Positions 56,792 through 64,000 of a stretch of 64,000 bases of DNA are shown here, piece by piece (position 1 is the first letter of the stretch; the number at the start of each line of letters is the position of its first letter). The stretch comes from G963668185 sp963668185. Lineage in GTDB: Bacteria; Chloroflexota; Dehalococcoidia; Lucifugimonadales; G963668185. The position numbers and the translations under genes were made by a program. Below the pieces are notes generated by a model. The model was not told where the DNA came from and did no database searches. It was given only the letters and a program-made list of their open reading frames with translations. The stretch lies in NCBI GenBank assembly GCA_963668185.1, contig OY764162.1:1860001-1924000 (forward strand), in the 5' to 3' direction.

Positions 56792-57471
56792 GGGGCGCTC
56801 CGTTGGACTTGATCGTTGTCGGGTTCGAGGTAGCCTTCCCACATGTCGATGTAGAGGGCCGCGCCGGGTTCGGCGGACTCGCCCCATAGCTCGCCGCCCT
56901 CGAAGCGGACGCTGTAGAGCTGCTGGACGGGGACGTCTTCGCCGGGGGGCACGTCGTCCTGTAGGTCGTATGCGGCGTACACGGCTGTCACCGTGCCGCG
57001 CTTGCCCTGCACGTACCGGGGCAGGCGGGTGTGGCCTTCGTGCCGGATGAAGCGGGCGCGGACGCAGTCTCCGACTGCGAACGCGGGCGGACCGGGCGGC
57101 GTCTTGTGCTCCCGGCGTTGCCGGTACATGCCCTCGCGGACACGCCCGGCGAGGGCCGGATCGACGACGCGCGTTGGGCTTGCGCCGGGGTTATGGCGGA
57201 AGTGGTCGGCCTTCGCGTCGATGTCTTCCCTGGTCAGGACGCCGCGCTCGGTCAGGCCGTTTTCGAGGGCGGCCAGCCAGCGCTGATAGTAGCCGGACAG
57301 GTAGGTATCGGGATCGAGGGCCTCCAGCCTGCGGCGCGAGAGGCCGCCGCGAACGGTGGTGGCGAGGCCGAAGACACGGCCCTCCCACTCGCTGTGGAAG
57401 ACAGGCTCGTTCTGTTCGGGCCGGACGGGGCCGTAGCCGGGCACGCCGCCCATGTCGTGGATGGCGGTCAT
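56788..57471 (-). CDS. nthB: nitrile hydratase subunit beta
   Basis: A 227-residue subunit. I-H-D-M-G-G-V at the N-terminus, E-P-V-F-H-S-E-W-E-G-R-V-F, L-x-x-x-Y-Y-Q-R-W-L-A-A-L-E, and the C-terminal SH3-like domain F-A-V-G-D-C-V-R-A-R ... H-T-R-L-P-R-Y-V-Q-G-K-R-G are diagnostic. Order beta then alpha is the usual one for cobalt-type operons. It is the first gene of the nthB-nthA-amidase operon; the upstream 177 bp hold two dispersed palindromes and no obvious promoter motif. Confidence 0.95.
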   Translation of the reverse strand: MTAIHDMGGVPGYGPVRPEQNEPVFHSEWEGRVFGLATTVRGGLSRRRLEALDPDTYLSGYYQRWLAALENGLTERGVLTREDIDAKADHFRHNPGASPTRVVDPALAGRVREGMYRQRREHKTPPGPPAFAVGDCVRARFIRHEGHTRLPRYVQGKRGTVTAVYAAYDLQDDVPPGEDVPVQQLYSVRFEGGELWGESAEPGAALYIDMWEGYLEPDNDQVQRSAP

Positions 57472-57648
57472 GGTGACATTACTCTATCACGGGGCGAACC
57501 CCATCCCAACCTTCCCCAGCAGACTGGGGAAGGGGCTATGCGGTAGCGCGGCTGGATGAGACCCCATCCCGGCCTTCCCCAGCAGACTGGGGAAGGGGTT
57601 AAGGGGTCTCATGCGCTGACTGGATTGGTATGTGTGTGTCAGTCAGGG
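57472..57648. repeat. two consecutive dispersed palindromes upstream of nthB
   Basis: ACCCCATCCCAACCTTCCCCAGCAGACTGGGGAAGGGGCTATGCGG (from 57499) is followed by GACCCCATCCCGGCCTTCCCCAGCAGACTGGGGAAGGGGTTAAGGGG (from 57559), giving a tandem pair with a 60-bp period. It lies between the Rieske gene and the nitrile hydratase operon, same strand. Confidence 0.75.
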
Positions 57649-59397
57649 CTAGTCGTCTTCGCCGTGGAGGCTTTCGCCGCGGAGGAGGCGGGCGGCGATG
57701 TCGTAGGTCTGGCCGGTGGCGCGCACGGTGGGCGAGTGGGCGGACAGGAACCTGGCGGCGCCTATCAGGATGTGGTCGCCCGCGGGGGCGCCGGCGAACA
57801 CGCCGTACTGCCGGACGGCTGCTTCGTATATCTGGAACATGTGGAAGCCGGCGTCCTCGCGCAGGAGGGCGTGGCCCATCGTGCGGATGACCTCGGCGGC
57901 GCGGCCCTCGGCCAGCAGGTCGGCGACGATCTGGCCCGTCTCGTCGACATGGCCCTGGGCGTCGAAGGCATCCAGCAGGTCGGCGGGCGCGGCGTTGCCG
58001 GCGCGACCGACGGGGATGGCCTGCTTGGGCACGTTCAGGAAGCGTTCGAGATGGACGGACATCGCGCCGTCGAAGATGCCGCGAGCGAGGAGGCTCGAAG
58101 GCGAGCGGCGCATGGCCTGATCTACGGCGTTGGCGTACGTGAAGGTGTGGTGGACGGTGTCCCAGTCGGCGAACTCGTTGGTGACGCGGAAGTGGACGGG
58201 GCGGCGCGCGGCGGCGTAGGCCACGGTGGCGGAGAGGTCGGAGAGGTGCGCGCCATCGGCGACGAGGCGGGCCATCTCCTGCAGCGTCTCGTGTGGCTCA
58301 GCGTCGAGGATCATCTCGCCGAGCTCCTGGTGGCCGCTCCAGCCGTTGGACTTCGATGCGCCGCGAGCGATCAGATCGTCCAGTTCGGCGTAGAGGTCTT
58401 CGAGCAGGGAGGCGAGGTCGACGGGGTGCCGCCAGCTTGCGCTCTCCTCCATGCGGGACGCAGCGACCATGTTGTCGCCGGGGACGAGGGACGGCAGCAA
58501 CTCTTCGGCGTGCTCCCAGCCGATGTGGTCGAGGAGTTCGAAGGACTTGTTAGCGAAGTCGAGCGAGTGGCCTTCGCCGAGGAAGAGGTGGTCGGTGCAA
58601 GCGGCGTTGACGATGTCCGCGACGGTGCCGGGGTCGAAGCCGATGTGGACGGCAGTGCGCAGCGTGCGCTCGGCGGCGTCCGTGGACCGGAGGTTGACGA
58701 ACCTGCGGAACCAGTCCATGTAGCGCTCCGGGGACTGCTCGGAGGTGGCGAGGGGATCGAGGTCGAAGCTCGGAGGCTCGTTGGCGGTGTCCGTGGCGAC
58801 GTTGATGATGCCGTGGAAGAGGGCGAGCGGCCTGTCCTCCTCGGCGAGGTGGGGAAGCACGTTGGCCATGGCGGTGAGGATGGACATGCCGGACGACCAG
58901 CCGGCGTCCCGGTTGCGGACGCCGAAGAGGGCGGTCTGCCTGATGGCGTCCTGCGCGGCGCCTGCGCCGTACAGGCCGATGACGGCCTTGGCGAGGACGA
59001 GGCGGACGTTGTTCTCCAGGCCTTCGTCCAGCTTGCGCGTCCAGTGGACGCGGCGGTCTTCTTCGATTGGAACGGGGTCGATCCAGACGTCGCCGTCGCG
59101 GACCTCGGAGTGGAACGAGGTGACGTCGTCGGCGAACGGGTCGAAGGTGCAGCCGCCGGCGAGGTCGAACTTGGCGTGGTGCCAGTGGCAGGTGAGGATG
59201 CCGTCCCTTACGGTGCCGCGCGAGAGGGGGAAGCCCATGTGGGGGCACCTGTTGTCGAGGGCGTAAACTTCGCCCTCGGAGAGCAGGACGAGCACGGTGC
59301 GGCCCTGCACGGATACGACCCTGCGCCCGTCGCGCTTGAGATCGCCCAGCGAGCAGACGCGGACGTTGGCGGTTACCTGTGAAGTTGCGGTTGCCAT
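57649..59397 (-). CDS. Rieske [2Fe-2S] domain fused to a large helical domain of unknown function
   Basis: A 582-residue protein. Residues 11-110 form a Rieske ferredoxin domain with C51-P-H53 and C70-H-W-H73, followed by the F-D-L-A-G-G strand. The remaining 470 residues are alpha-helical and His-rich (R-T-A-V-H-I-G-F-D-P, H-H-T-F-T-Y-A-N-A-V-D, R-T-M-G-H-A-L-L-R-E-D, G-D-H-I-L-I-G-A-A-R-F) with no recognised enzyme motif; it is not the usual ring-hydroxylase catalytic domain. GAGGAGG lies 6 bases before ATG 59397. It is 177 bp upstream of the nitrile hydratase operon. An electron-transfer or sensor role is inferred only. Confidence 0.82.
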   Translation of the reverse strand: MATATSQVTANVRVCSLGDLKRDGRRVVSVQGRTVLVLLSEGEVYALDNRCPHMGFPLSRGTVRDGILTCHWHHAKFDLAGGCTFDPFADDVTSFHSEVRDGDVWIDPVPIEEDRRVHWTRKLDEGLENNVRLVLAKAVIGLYGAGAAQDAIRQTALFGVRNRDAGWSSGMSILTAMANVLPHLAEEDRPLALFHGIINVATDTANEPPSFDLDPLATSEQSPERYMDWFRRFVNLRSTDAAERTLRTAVHIGFDPGTVADIVNAACTDHLFLGEGHSLDFANKSFELLDHIGWEHAEELLPSLVPGDNMVAASRMEESASWRHPVDLASLLEDLYAELDDLIARGASKSNGWSGHQELGEMILDAEPHETLQEMARLVADGAHLSDLSATVAYAAARRPVHFRVTNEFADWDTVHHTFTYANAVDQAMRRSPSSLLARGIFDGAMSVHLERFLNVPKQAIPVGRAGNAAPADLLDAFDAQGHVDETGQIVADLLAEGRAAEVIRTMGHALLREDAGFHMFQIYEAAVRQYGVFAGAPAGDHILIGAARFLSAHSPTVRATGQTYDIAARLLRGESLHGEDD

Positions 59398-59696
59398 GCG
59401 AATCCTCCTCGCGGGGAACAGGTGTGGGAGGCTACGCGCGGAAGGCTGGCTCCCGGGGCGTGCTCCGCCCCGCAAGTCCAGTCTAGCACCGTGGCCCGCG
59501 AGAGTCTGCGATTTCGGGGCGGGCGTAAGTGTTCAGAGTCTAGGGGTTGTCTTGCAATCGCCGCTTTGCCCCATCTCATTCTTCCCCAGCAGACTGGGGA
59601 AGAGGCCAGAGGAGCATACGGGATCAAGCGGACTGGGGAAGGGGTCAAGAGGATACAATCGGCGCCGGCACGATAATGCACCGCCAGGAGGATGTG
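59398..59696. repeat. divergent spacer with dispersed repeat (about 300 bp, no gene)
   Basis: The first 150 bp must hold the Rieske gene promoter. From about 59556, CGCTTTGCCCCATCTCATTCTTCCCCAGCAGACTGGGGAAGAGGCC is a full repeat copy, followed by a second partial GACTGGGGAAGGGGTC (59628-59644). TACAAT (59654-59659) is a possible -10 for the enoyl-CoA hydratase gene. Confidence 0.55.
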
Positions 59697-60488
59697 ATGG
59701 CTAGCGAACTCATTCTTAGAGAGACGCGCGGGAGGGTTGGGGTTGTGACGCTGAACCGGCCAGACTCGCTGAACGCGCTTACGGGGGAGATGCGGACGAC
59801 GTTGCGGGCGACTATCGCGGAGTGGAACGAGGATGCCGCGATTGGGGCGATCGTGATCACGGGCGCTGGGCGGGCGTTCTGCGCGGGCGCGGACGTGTCG
59901 TCGTTCCAGGGGCCGCCGGCGGAGCGTGGCTCGGAGGGCGCGCCGGAATCGCAGGTGTCGCCGTGGGCTGGGTTCGCGCGCGGGTCCAAGCCGATCGTGT
60001 GCGCGATCAACGGCGTGGCGGTAGGCGAAGGGGTGACGATGACGCTGCCGTGCGACGTGCGGCTGGCGGCGCCGGACGCGAGGCTGTCGTTCCGGTTCGT
60101 GCGGCTGGGGCTGACGCCGGAGATCGGCAGCAGCCACATACTGTCGCATCTGACGGGACTCGGGCGCGCGGTGGAGCTCATGCTGACGGGCAGGTTCTTC
60201 ACGGGCGAGGAGGCGCGGGAGTACGGCGTCGTGCTGGAGACGCGGCCCAACCCGGAGTTGCTGGACAGGGCGGTGGAGCTTGCGGCGGAGATCGCGGAGG
60301 CTCCGTCTTGGCACCTGGGGCAGGCGAAGCGGATGGTGTACGAGCATGCACTGGAGCGGGACCTCGGCACGGTGATACGGGAGGAGTCGCGGGTGTTCGC
60401 GGAGGCGCGGTCGACGAGCGAGCACCGGGAGGCGATGGCGGCGTTTCGGGAGCGGCGGGCGCCGAAGTTTCATGCTAGTAGTCAGTGA
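59697..60488 (+). CDS. enoyl-CoA hydratase/isomerase family protein
   Basis: A 263-residue crotonase. V-V-T-L-N-R-P-D-S-L-N-A-L near 16 is the family opening. The oxyanion hole strands are I-T-G-A-G-R-A-F-C-A-G-A-D-V-S near 60 and I-V-C-A-I-N-G-V-A-V-G-E-G near 105. S-F-R-F-V-R-L-G-L-T-P-E-I-G-S-S near 130 has the Glu position of hydratases (P-E). AGGAGG lies 5 bases before ATG 59697. It is closer to classical 2-enoyl-CoA hydratases than the 37.9-kb paralogue. Beta-oxidation or a related CoA pathway is likely. Confidence 0.9.
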   Translation: MASELILRETRGRVGVVTLNRPDSLNALTGEMRTTLRATIAEWNEDAAIGAIVITGAGRAFCAGADVSSFQGPPAERGSEGAPESQVSPWAGFARGSKPIVCAINGVAVGEGVTMTLPCDVRLAAPDARLSFRFVRLGLTPEIGSSHILSHLTGLGRAVELMLTGRFFTGEEAREYGVVLETRPNPELLDRAVELAAEIAEAPSWHLGQAKRMVYEHALERDLGTVIREESRVFAEARSTSEHREAMAAFRERRAPKFHASSQ

Positions 60489-60734
60489 ATAGTGGTTAGT
60501 GGTTAGTTGGGGGAGGATGGCGGCGGGGGTGGGTGCGCGATAGGGGCGGTTCGCAAACAATGGCGGATGGATTCCGGCCTCCGGAGACCTTTGCATAACC
60601 CTGTGACGGTGCTTGTGTAACGGCGCTCTTGCCCCATCTCAATCTTCCCCAGCAGACTGGGGAAGAGGCCGGAGGCCCCACCCGGACCACCCCTGGATTC
60701 CGGCCTCCGCCGGAATGACGGGGAGAGAGGGGGC
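60489..60734. repeat. repeat-filled convergent spacer (about 245 bp, no gene)
   Basis: It holds a GAATAGTGGTTAGTGG simple tract (60485-60510), GGAGACCTTTGCATAACC (60583-60600), CTTGTGTAACGGCGCTCTTGCCCC (60611-60634), the palindrome CTTCCCCAGCAGACTGGGGAAG (60645-60666) and the hairpin CTGGATTCCGGCCTCCGCCGGAATGACGG (60691-60719). This is nearly the complete composite element in its native order. Confidence 0.7.
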
Positions 60735-61709
60735 CTAGGTAAGTAGGGGTGGGCCAGACATGGCGGTGGGGAGGAGGTCTGGGCGGAGGTGGGCGCCGGT
60801 GAGGATGGCGGCTACGCGGTTGCCTTCGATCTGGTTGCGGTGCTGCACGAGGGCGGCGGCGGTTATGGAGGACGAGGGCTCGACCATTACCTGCTCCATC
60901 TCGATCAGGCAGCGGACGGCGGGCAGGAGCAGATCTTCGCGGACGAACCATACGTGGTCGACGAGGGGCTTGAGTTCTTCGACGATGGGGAGGATAGGCT
61001 CCCGGACGGCGAGGCCGTCTGCGGCGGTCTCCACGAAGGTGCGGGAGTCCCACGCCTCGCCGAGCATCGCCTGGCCCATGGCGGGCGAGGAATCGGGGAC
61101 GAGGCCGACGACCTTTGTTTCAGGGCTGAGTTCCTTGAACAGCGAGGCGATGCCGCGGAGCAGGGAGCCGTTGCCGAGGGGCACGAGGACGTAATCGAAG
61201 GGCGGGCCGCTCTCGATGATCTCTGCGGCGATGGTGGACGAGCCGAACGACATCTCCTCGACGACGCCGTCCTCCCAGAAGGCGGCGCCATGCTCCTCGG
61301 CGGTAGCGCGGGCGTGGTCCTTGGCGGCGTCGAAGTCGCGGCCATGCTGCACGACCGTCGCGCCTGCCTGCCTGATGCGCTCGACCTTGGACGGGGTGGC
61401 CTCCTCGGGGAGCATGATCGTGGCGCGTATGCCGCTGCGGCGGCAGGCTTCGGCGACGGCGAGGCCGTAGTTGCCGGCCGAGGCTGCGTACACGCCGGCG
61501 GGGCCGACTTCCGAGGCCCTGCGGGCGACGGTCACGAGCATGCCGCGCAGCTTGAAGGAGCCGATGGGGGAGCAGTCTTCGCGCTTGAGCCAGAGGTCGA
61601 GGCCGAGCCTGCCGCCGAGCGTGGATGCAGGCAGTAGCGGGGTGGGCAGCCACGGCTCGGAGGCGAGAACTTCGCGGGCGATTTCGAGCGCTTGGGTTGG
61701 GGTTGTCAC
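60735..61709 (-). CDS. serine/threonine dehydratase-like PLP lyase
   Basis: A 324-residue fold-type II PLP enzyme. L-K-R-E-D-C-S-P-I-G-S-F-K-L-R-G places the PLP lysine near residue 53. A-S-A-G-N-Y-G-L-A-V-A is the Asn loop and P-L-G-N-G-S-L-L-R-G the phosphate loop. It lacks an ACT regulatory domain, so catabolic threonine/serine dehydratase, diaminopropionate lyase-like or racemase activity are all possible. The start is GTG 61709 with GGAGG eight bases upstream. It follows the HEAT-repeat gene by 15 bp. Confidence 0.87.
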   Translation of the reverse strand: MTTPTQALEIAREVLASEPWLPTPLLPASTLGGRLGLDLWLKREDCSPIGSFKLRGMLVTVARRASEVGPAGVYAASAGNYGLAVAEACRRSGIRATIMLPEEATPSKVERIRQAGATVVQHGRDFDAAKDHARATAEEHGAAFWEDGVVEEMSFGSSTIAAEIIESGPPFDYVLVPLGNGSLLRGIASLFKELSPETKVVGLVPDSSPAMGQAMLGEAWDSRTFVETAADGLAVREPILPIVEELKPLVDHVWFVREDLLLPAVRCLIEMEQVMVEPSSSITAAALVQHRNQIEGNRVAAILTGAHLRPDLLPTAMSGPPLLT

Positions 61710-61724
61710 GGTTGTAGCCTCCCT

Positions 61725-62639
61725 CTAGAAGCTGAAGCCGGTGGGGTCTTCGATGGCGTCGATTTCGTTGAGGGCGGCTTCCGCTGCCTCTTCGACGTCC
61801 TGATCGCCGAAGTCCAGGCATCGGGTCAGGGCGCGCTTCGCGAGGTCTCCGCCGATGGCCCCGAGGGCGCGAACGGCGGCGACTTCGACCTGGGTGTCGC
61901 CGTCCTGGAGCAGCGATATCAGGTGCGGGACGGCGGACGGATCGCCGATCATGCCGCAGGACCCGGCGGCTTGGTACCGAATGGCCGCGTCGTCGCTGTC
62001 GAGGGCGCTCGTGAGGCTTGGGAGCCAGCGGGGGTCGGCGGACCGGCCCATCGCATGAACGGCGCTCTGCTTCACCTTCGAGCCGCCGTCCCGATAGCCT
62101 TCCTCGATGAACTTGGCGATGTCCGCGGTGAGGAAGGGCGCGGCAGCCTCCACGGAGCGCCAGACGACATCCTGGTCTTCGCCTTCGTTCCGGACGACGG
62201 CCATGAGGGCGTTACTCAGCCTGTCGGAGTCCCGCGCGATCAGCTTGCCCTCCGCAGCCAGGATGGCGAACCGGCCCAGGCTGACGGCGGCGGCGGAGCG
62301 CACGGCGGCGGACGGGTCGCCCAGCAGCAGGTCGGTCAGCGGGCGGATGGCGGCGCGGTCTTCGCACTCCCACAGGCCGCGCGCGGCCATCTCCCGCAGG
62401 TCTTCGGAAGGGTCGTTCAGCAGGCGGAGGAACAGCTCGTCGAAGTCTAGCTCCGGGTTGTCACCGGCGAGTTCCAGCATTCGGGCTACGATGTCGTTCT
62501 TGCGCTGGGGCGAGATGGACGACCATGCCGACTCCACCCCGGCCACGACTTCCGGCGACGCGCCGGAGAGCTGCAAGAGGCTGGAGTGCAGCAGGGGCCG
62601 GGATTCGTCGGCCAGTTCTCTCAGGATTGAATCGGTCAT
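61725..62639 (-). CDS. HEAT-repeat protein
   Basis: A 304-residue all-helical protein with at least five HEAT/PBS-type repeats: L-L-N-D-P-S-E-D-L-R-E-M-A-A-R-G-L, L-L-G-D-P-S-A-A-V-R-S-A-A-A-V-S-L-G-R, S-A-V-H-A-M-G-R-S-A-D-P, D-S-D-D-A-A-I-R-Y-Q-A-A-G-S-C-G, and L-L-Q-D-G-D-T-Q-V-E-V-A-A-V-R-A-L-G-A-I-G. Such scaffolds bind proteins or serve as phycobilin-lyase-like modules elsewhere; the partner here is unknown. It is co-directional with the PLP lyase and probably in one operon. Confidence 0.85.
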   Translation of the reverse strand: MTDSILRELADESRPLLHSSLLQLSGASPEVVAGVESAWSSISPQRKNDIVARMLELAGDNPELDFDELFLRLLNDPSEDLREMAARGLWECEDRAAIRPLTDLLLGDPSAAVRSAAAVSLGRFAILAAEGKLIARDSDRLSNALMAVVRNEGEDQDVVWRSVEAAAPFLTADIAKFIEEGYRDGGSKVKQSAVHAMGRSADPRWLPSLTSALDSDDAAIRYQAAGSCGMIGDPSAVPHLISLLQDGDTQVEVAAVRALGAIGGDLAKRALTRCLDFGDQDVEEAAEAALNEIDAIEDPTGFSF

Positions 62640-62970
62640 TTTGCGTTAAAGCTGGGATGGTACGGGCCTTCCCAAAGCCCGCACAGTAAAGGCCGAACGT
62701 GGGCGGGCTGTCAAGTGGGCGGTGTAGAAGGGGCGGCCCTTCGACAGGCTCAGGGCGAACGGGCTTGCATCTCATGGAGTCTGAAGAGATACGTGAAGTG
62801 ACCGCGTGAAGCAGGCCGGGGCTGTGGGCGGGCTGTGTTAGGATTTTGCGGGTTGGGAAGGCTGTGGGGTTCTTCATCTCGATGTTGGGGCATTGCGCCT
62901 GGATTCCGGCCTTCGCCGGAATGACGATTGACGATTATGGAAGGGTTTCGCAAGGCGAGCAGGGCTATCG
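62640..62970. repeat. divergent spacer with repeats (about 330 bp, no gene)
   Basis: GCCCTTCGACAGGCTCAGGGCGAACGGG (62736-62763) and CTGGATTCCGGCCTTCGCCGGAATGACG (62900-62927) are present. The remaining sequence shows no open frame with good coding character and no recognisable promoter. Confidence 0.6.
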
Positions 62971-63759
62971 ATGACAGCGAAGAAGGGGCGAGGCGGGCGG
63001 CGCAAGAAGTCTGCGGTGACGGCGGTGGACGTTATGGAGAAGCTGGGGCCTGAGTACGGGCCGGTGCATTGGGACGCGCGGCTGGACGCGGCGTCCGAGC
63101 TTGTTTACACGATCCTTTCGCAGCACACGTCGGACATCAACTCGTGGAGGGCGTACGACAGCCTGATGGGGACCTTCGGCAGCATCGACGCGATCGCGGA
63201 CGCGACGGTGGAGGAGATCCAGGAGGCGATCAGGCACGGCGGGCTGGCGGCGCAGAAGGCGCCGAGGATCAAGAACGTGCTGACGCAGATACGGGACGAG
63301 ATCGGCTCGTTCGACCTGGAGTTCCTTGCCGACCTGCCGCTTGCAGAGGCGAAGGCGTGGCTGACGCGGCTGAACGGCATCGGGCCGAAGACGGCGGCGA
63401 TCATCCTGTGCTTTTCGCTTGGGATGCCGGCGATGCCGGTTGACACGCACATACACCGGGTGTCGAAGCGGCTTGGGCTGATCGGGCCGAAGGTGACGGC
63501 GGACAAGGCGCACGACATTCTGGAGCCGATGGTCGCGCCGGAGGACGTGTTCGCCTTTCACGTGTACCTCATCAGGCACGGGCGCGCGGTCTGCAAAGCG
63601 CTGCGACCGCGGTGCGACGAGTGCGTTATGCTGGCCTGCCCATCGCGGGGGACGTTCGACGCGCCGGCGAAGCGGAGCAAGGCCGCGCCACGCCGACGGG
63701 CGAAGGCGGCGGACGAGCCGCTGCCGCACGTTCCTGCGCCGCCGGCGGGGAGGGGGTAG
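62971..63759 (+). CDS. nth: endonuclease III-family DNA glycosylase/AP lyase
   Basis: A 262-residue base-excision repair enzyme. The helix-hairpin-helix L-N-G-I-G-P-K140-T-A-A carries the catalytic Lys and V-D158-T-H the catalytic Asp. V-Y-T-I-L-S-Q-H-T-S-D is the usual early helix. The [4Fe-4S] loop is C208-x6-C215-x2-C218-x4-C223; the last spacing is one residue shorter than the x5 of classical Nth. The C-terminal 35 residues are basic, Ala/Pro-rich and probably disordered. The start is ATG 62971 with only a weak Shine-Dalgarno sequence. Confidence 0.9.
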   Translation: MTAKKGRGGRRKKSAVTAVDVMEKLGPEYGPVHWDARLDAASELVYTILSQHTSDINSWRAYDSLMGTFGSIDAIADATVEEIQEAIRHGGLAAQKAPRIKNVLTQIRDEIGSFDLEFLADLPLAEAKAWLTRLNGIGPKTAAIILCFSLGMPAMPVDTHIHRVSKRLGLIGPKVTADKAHDILEPMVAPEDVFAFHVYLIRHGRAVCKALRPRCDECVMLACPSRGTFDAPAKRSKAAPRRRAKAADEPLPHVPAPPAGRG

Positions 63760-63913
63760 GGGCCTTTGCGCAACCTTCCGACAGTGTCCGCAGATCAGCG
63801 CTTTTACCCCATCCCGGCCTTCCCCAGCAGACTGGGGAAGGGGTCAGAGGCCCCGCCCCGGCCACCCCTGGATTCCGGCCTTCGCCGGAATGACGGTTAT
63901 GCAAAGGTCTCCC
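63760..63913. repeat. near-complete composite MITE-like element
   Basis: The left end GGGCCTTTGCGCAACC (63760-63775) is inverted, with two mismatches, as GGTTATGCAAAGGTCTCCC (63895-63913). Inside, in order: CGCTTTTACCCCATCCCGGC, the palindrome CTTCCCCAGCAGACTGGGGAAG, GGGGTCAGAGGCCCC and the hairpin CTGGATTCCGGCCTTCGCCGGAATGACGG. Many intergenic repeats in the window are fragments of this unit. The 87 bp to the window end hold another GGGAATGACGG fragment and no gene. Confidence 0.65.
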
Positions 63914-64000
63914 TTCGCGGGAATGACGGCGAGAGTAGGGGGAGACCTTCGCGGGTATGGCGGTGATGTGGGTTGAGGGCCTTACGGCTGGGCCGTTCGC

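Noticed and set aside
57556..59382. A 600-codon open frame on the plus strand opposite the Rieske gene
   Set aside because: It is a high-GC shadow: low-complexity Gly/Val/Asp-rich translation with no motif, while the minus strand has intact Rieske ligands and a strong ribosome binding site.

Overview
This 64 kb window is GC-rich, densely coding bacterial chromosome. The class II (B12-dependent) ribonucleotide reductase beside NrdR, the lipoprotein-style substrate-binding protein with no outer-membrane machinery, the crotonyl-CoA carboxylase/reductase homologue, the many amidohydrolase, CocE and peptidase genes, and frequent TTG/GTG starts all suit a member of the Chloroflexota, possibly a Dehalococcoidia/SAR202-like lineage. 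That placement is inference; no rRNA lies in the window. No phage, plasmid, transposase gene or CRISPR array is visible. The accessory DNA is small, palindromic and intergenic.

Layout. 1-9.3 kb: argC (partial), selA, rarA, a small pair ending in a retropepsin-like protein, an MFS exporter, threonine aldolase, a pair of alpha/beta hydrolases and class II fumarase. 9.3-18.6 kb: CCA-adding enzyme, small unknowns, a methyltransferase, a 181-bp tandem repeat, nrdR-nrdJ and proC-yggT. 18.7-25.5 kb: a dipeptide/oligopeptide-type ABC importer (two permeases plus binding lipoprotein, no ATPases here) divergent from a hydantoinase-like amidohydrolase. 25.7-33.8 kb: an MntA/HepT toxin-antitoxin pair, NHL and RCC1 beta-propellers, two degenerate metallopeptidase homologues, a VanZ-like protein and an orphan antitoxin. 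34-41.4 kb: CocE hydrolase, tRNA-Leu(UAA), a DUF3179 lipoprotein with an in-frame UGA, enoyl-CoA hydratase, an agmatinase-like ureohydrolase and a threonine synthase-like enzyme. 41.5-52.6 kb: aminotransferase, DNA-repair-type radical SAM protein, PabB, CCR, a two-component system, thiL and nicotinate phosphoribosyltransferase. 52.7-64 kb: zinc-ribbon membrane proteins, a cobalt-type nitrile hydratase/amidase operon, a Rieske fusion protein, enoyl-CoA hydratase, a PLP lyase, a HEAT-repeat protein and an endonuclease III homologue.

Two results stand out. (1) At 36061-37623 a DUF3179 lipoprotein reads straight through a UGA that falls on the first Cys of the family's Y-C-x-L-C-G motif. A SECIS-like hairpin lies at the expected distance, and selA is encoded in the same window, so this is very probably a selenoprotein. 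(2) At 19778-21763 a DppB-type permease carries about 340 extra residues of Asp-box (BNR/YCF48-like) beta-propeller between its first and second transmembrane segments, predicted to project outside the membrane. The cognate binding lipoprotein sits just upstream in the same operon.

Other recurring themes are loss of catalytic residues (an M20 homologue without any metal ligand, an M28 homologue lacking the bridging Asp, an alpha/beta hydrolase with nucleophile Ser changed to Ala beside an intact partner), two likely CTG start codons with good Shine-Dalgarno sequences, and at least three families of short palindromic or TIR-bearing repeats filling most intergenic gaps.
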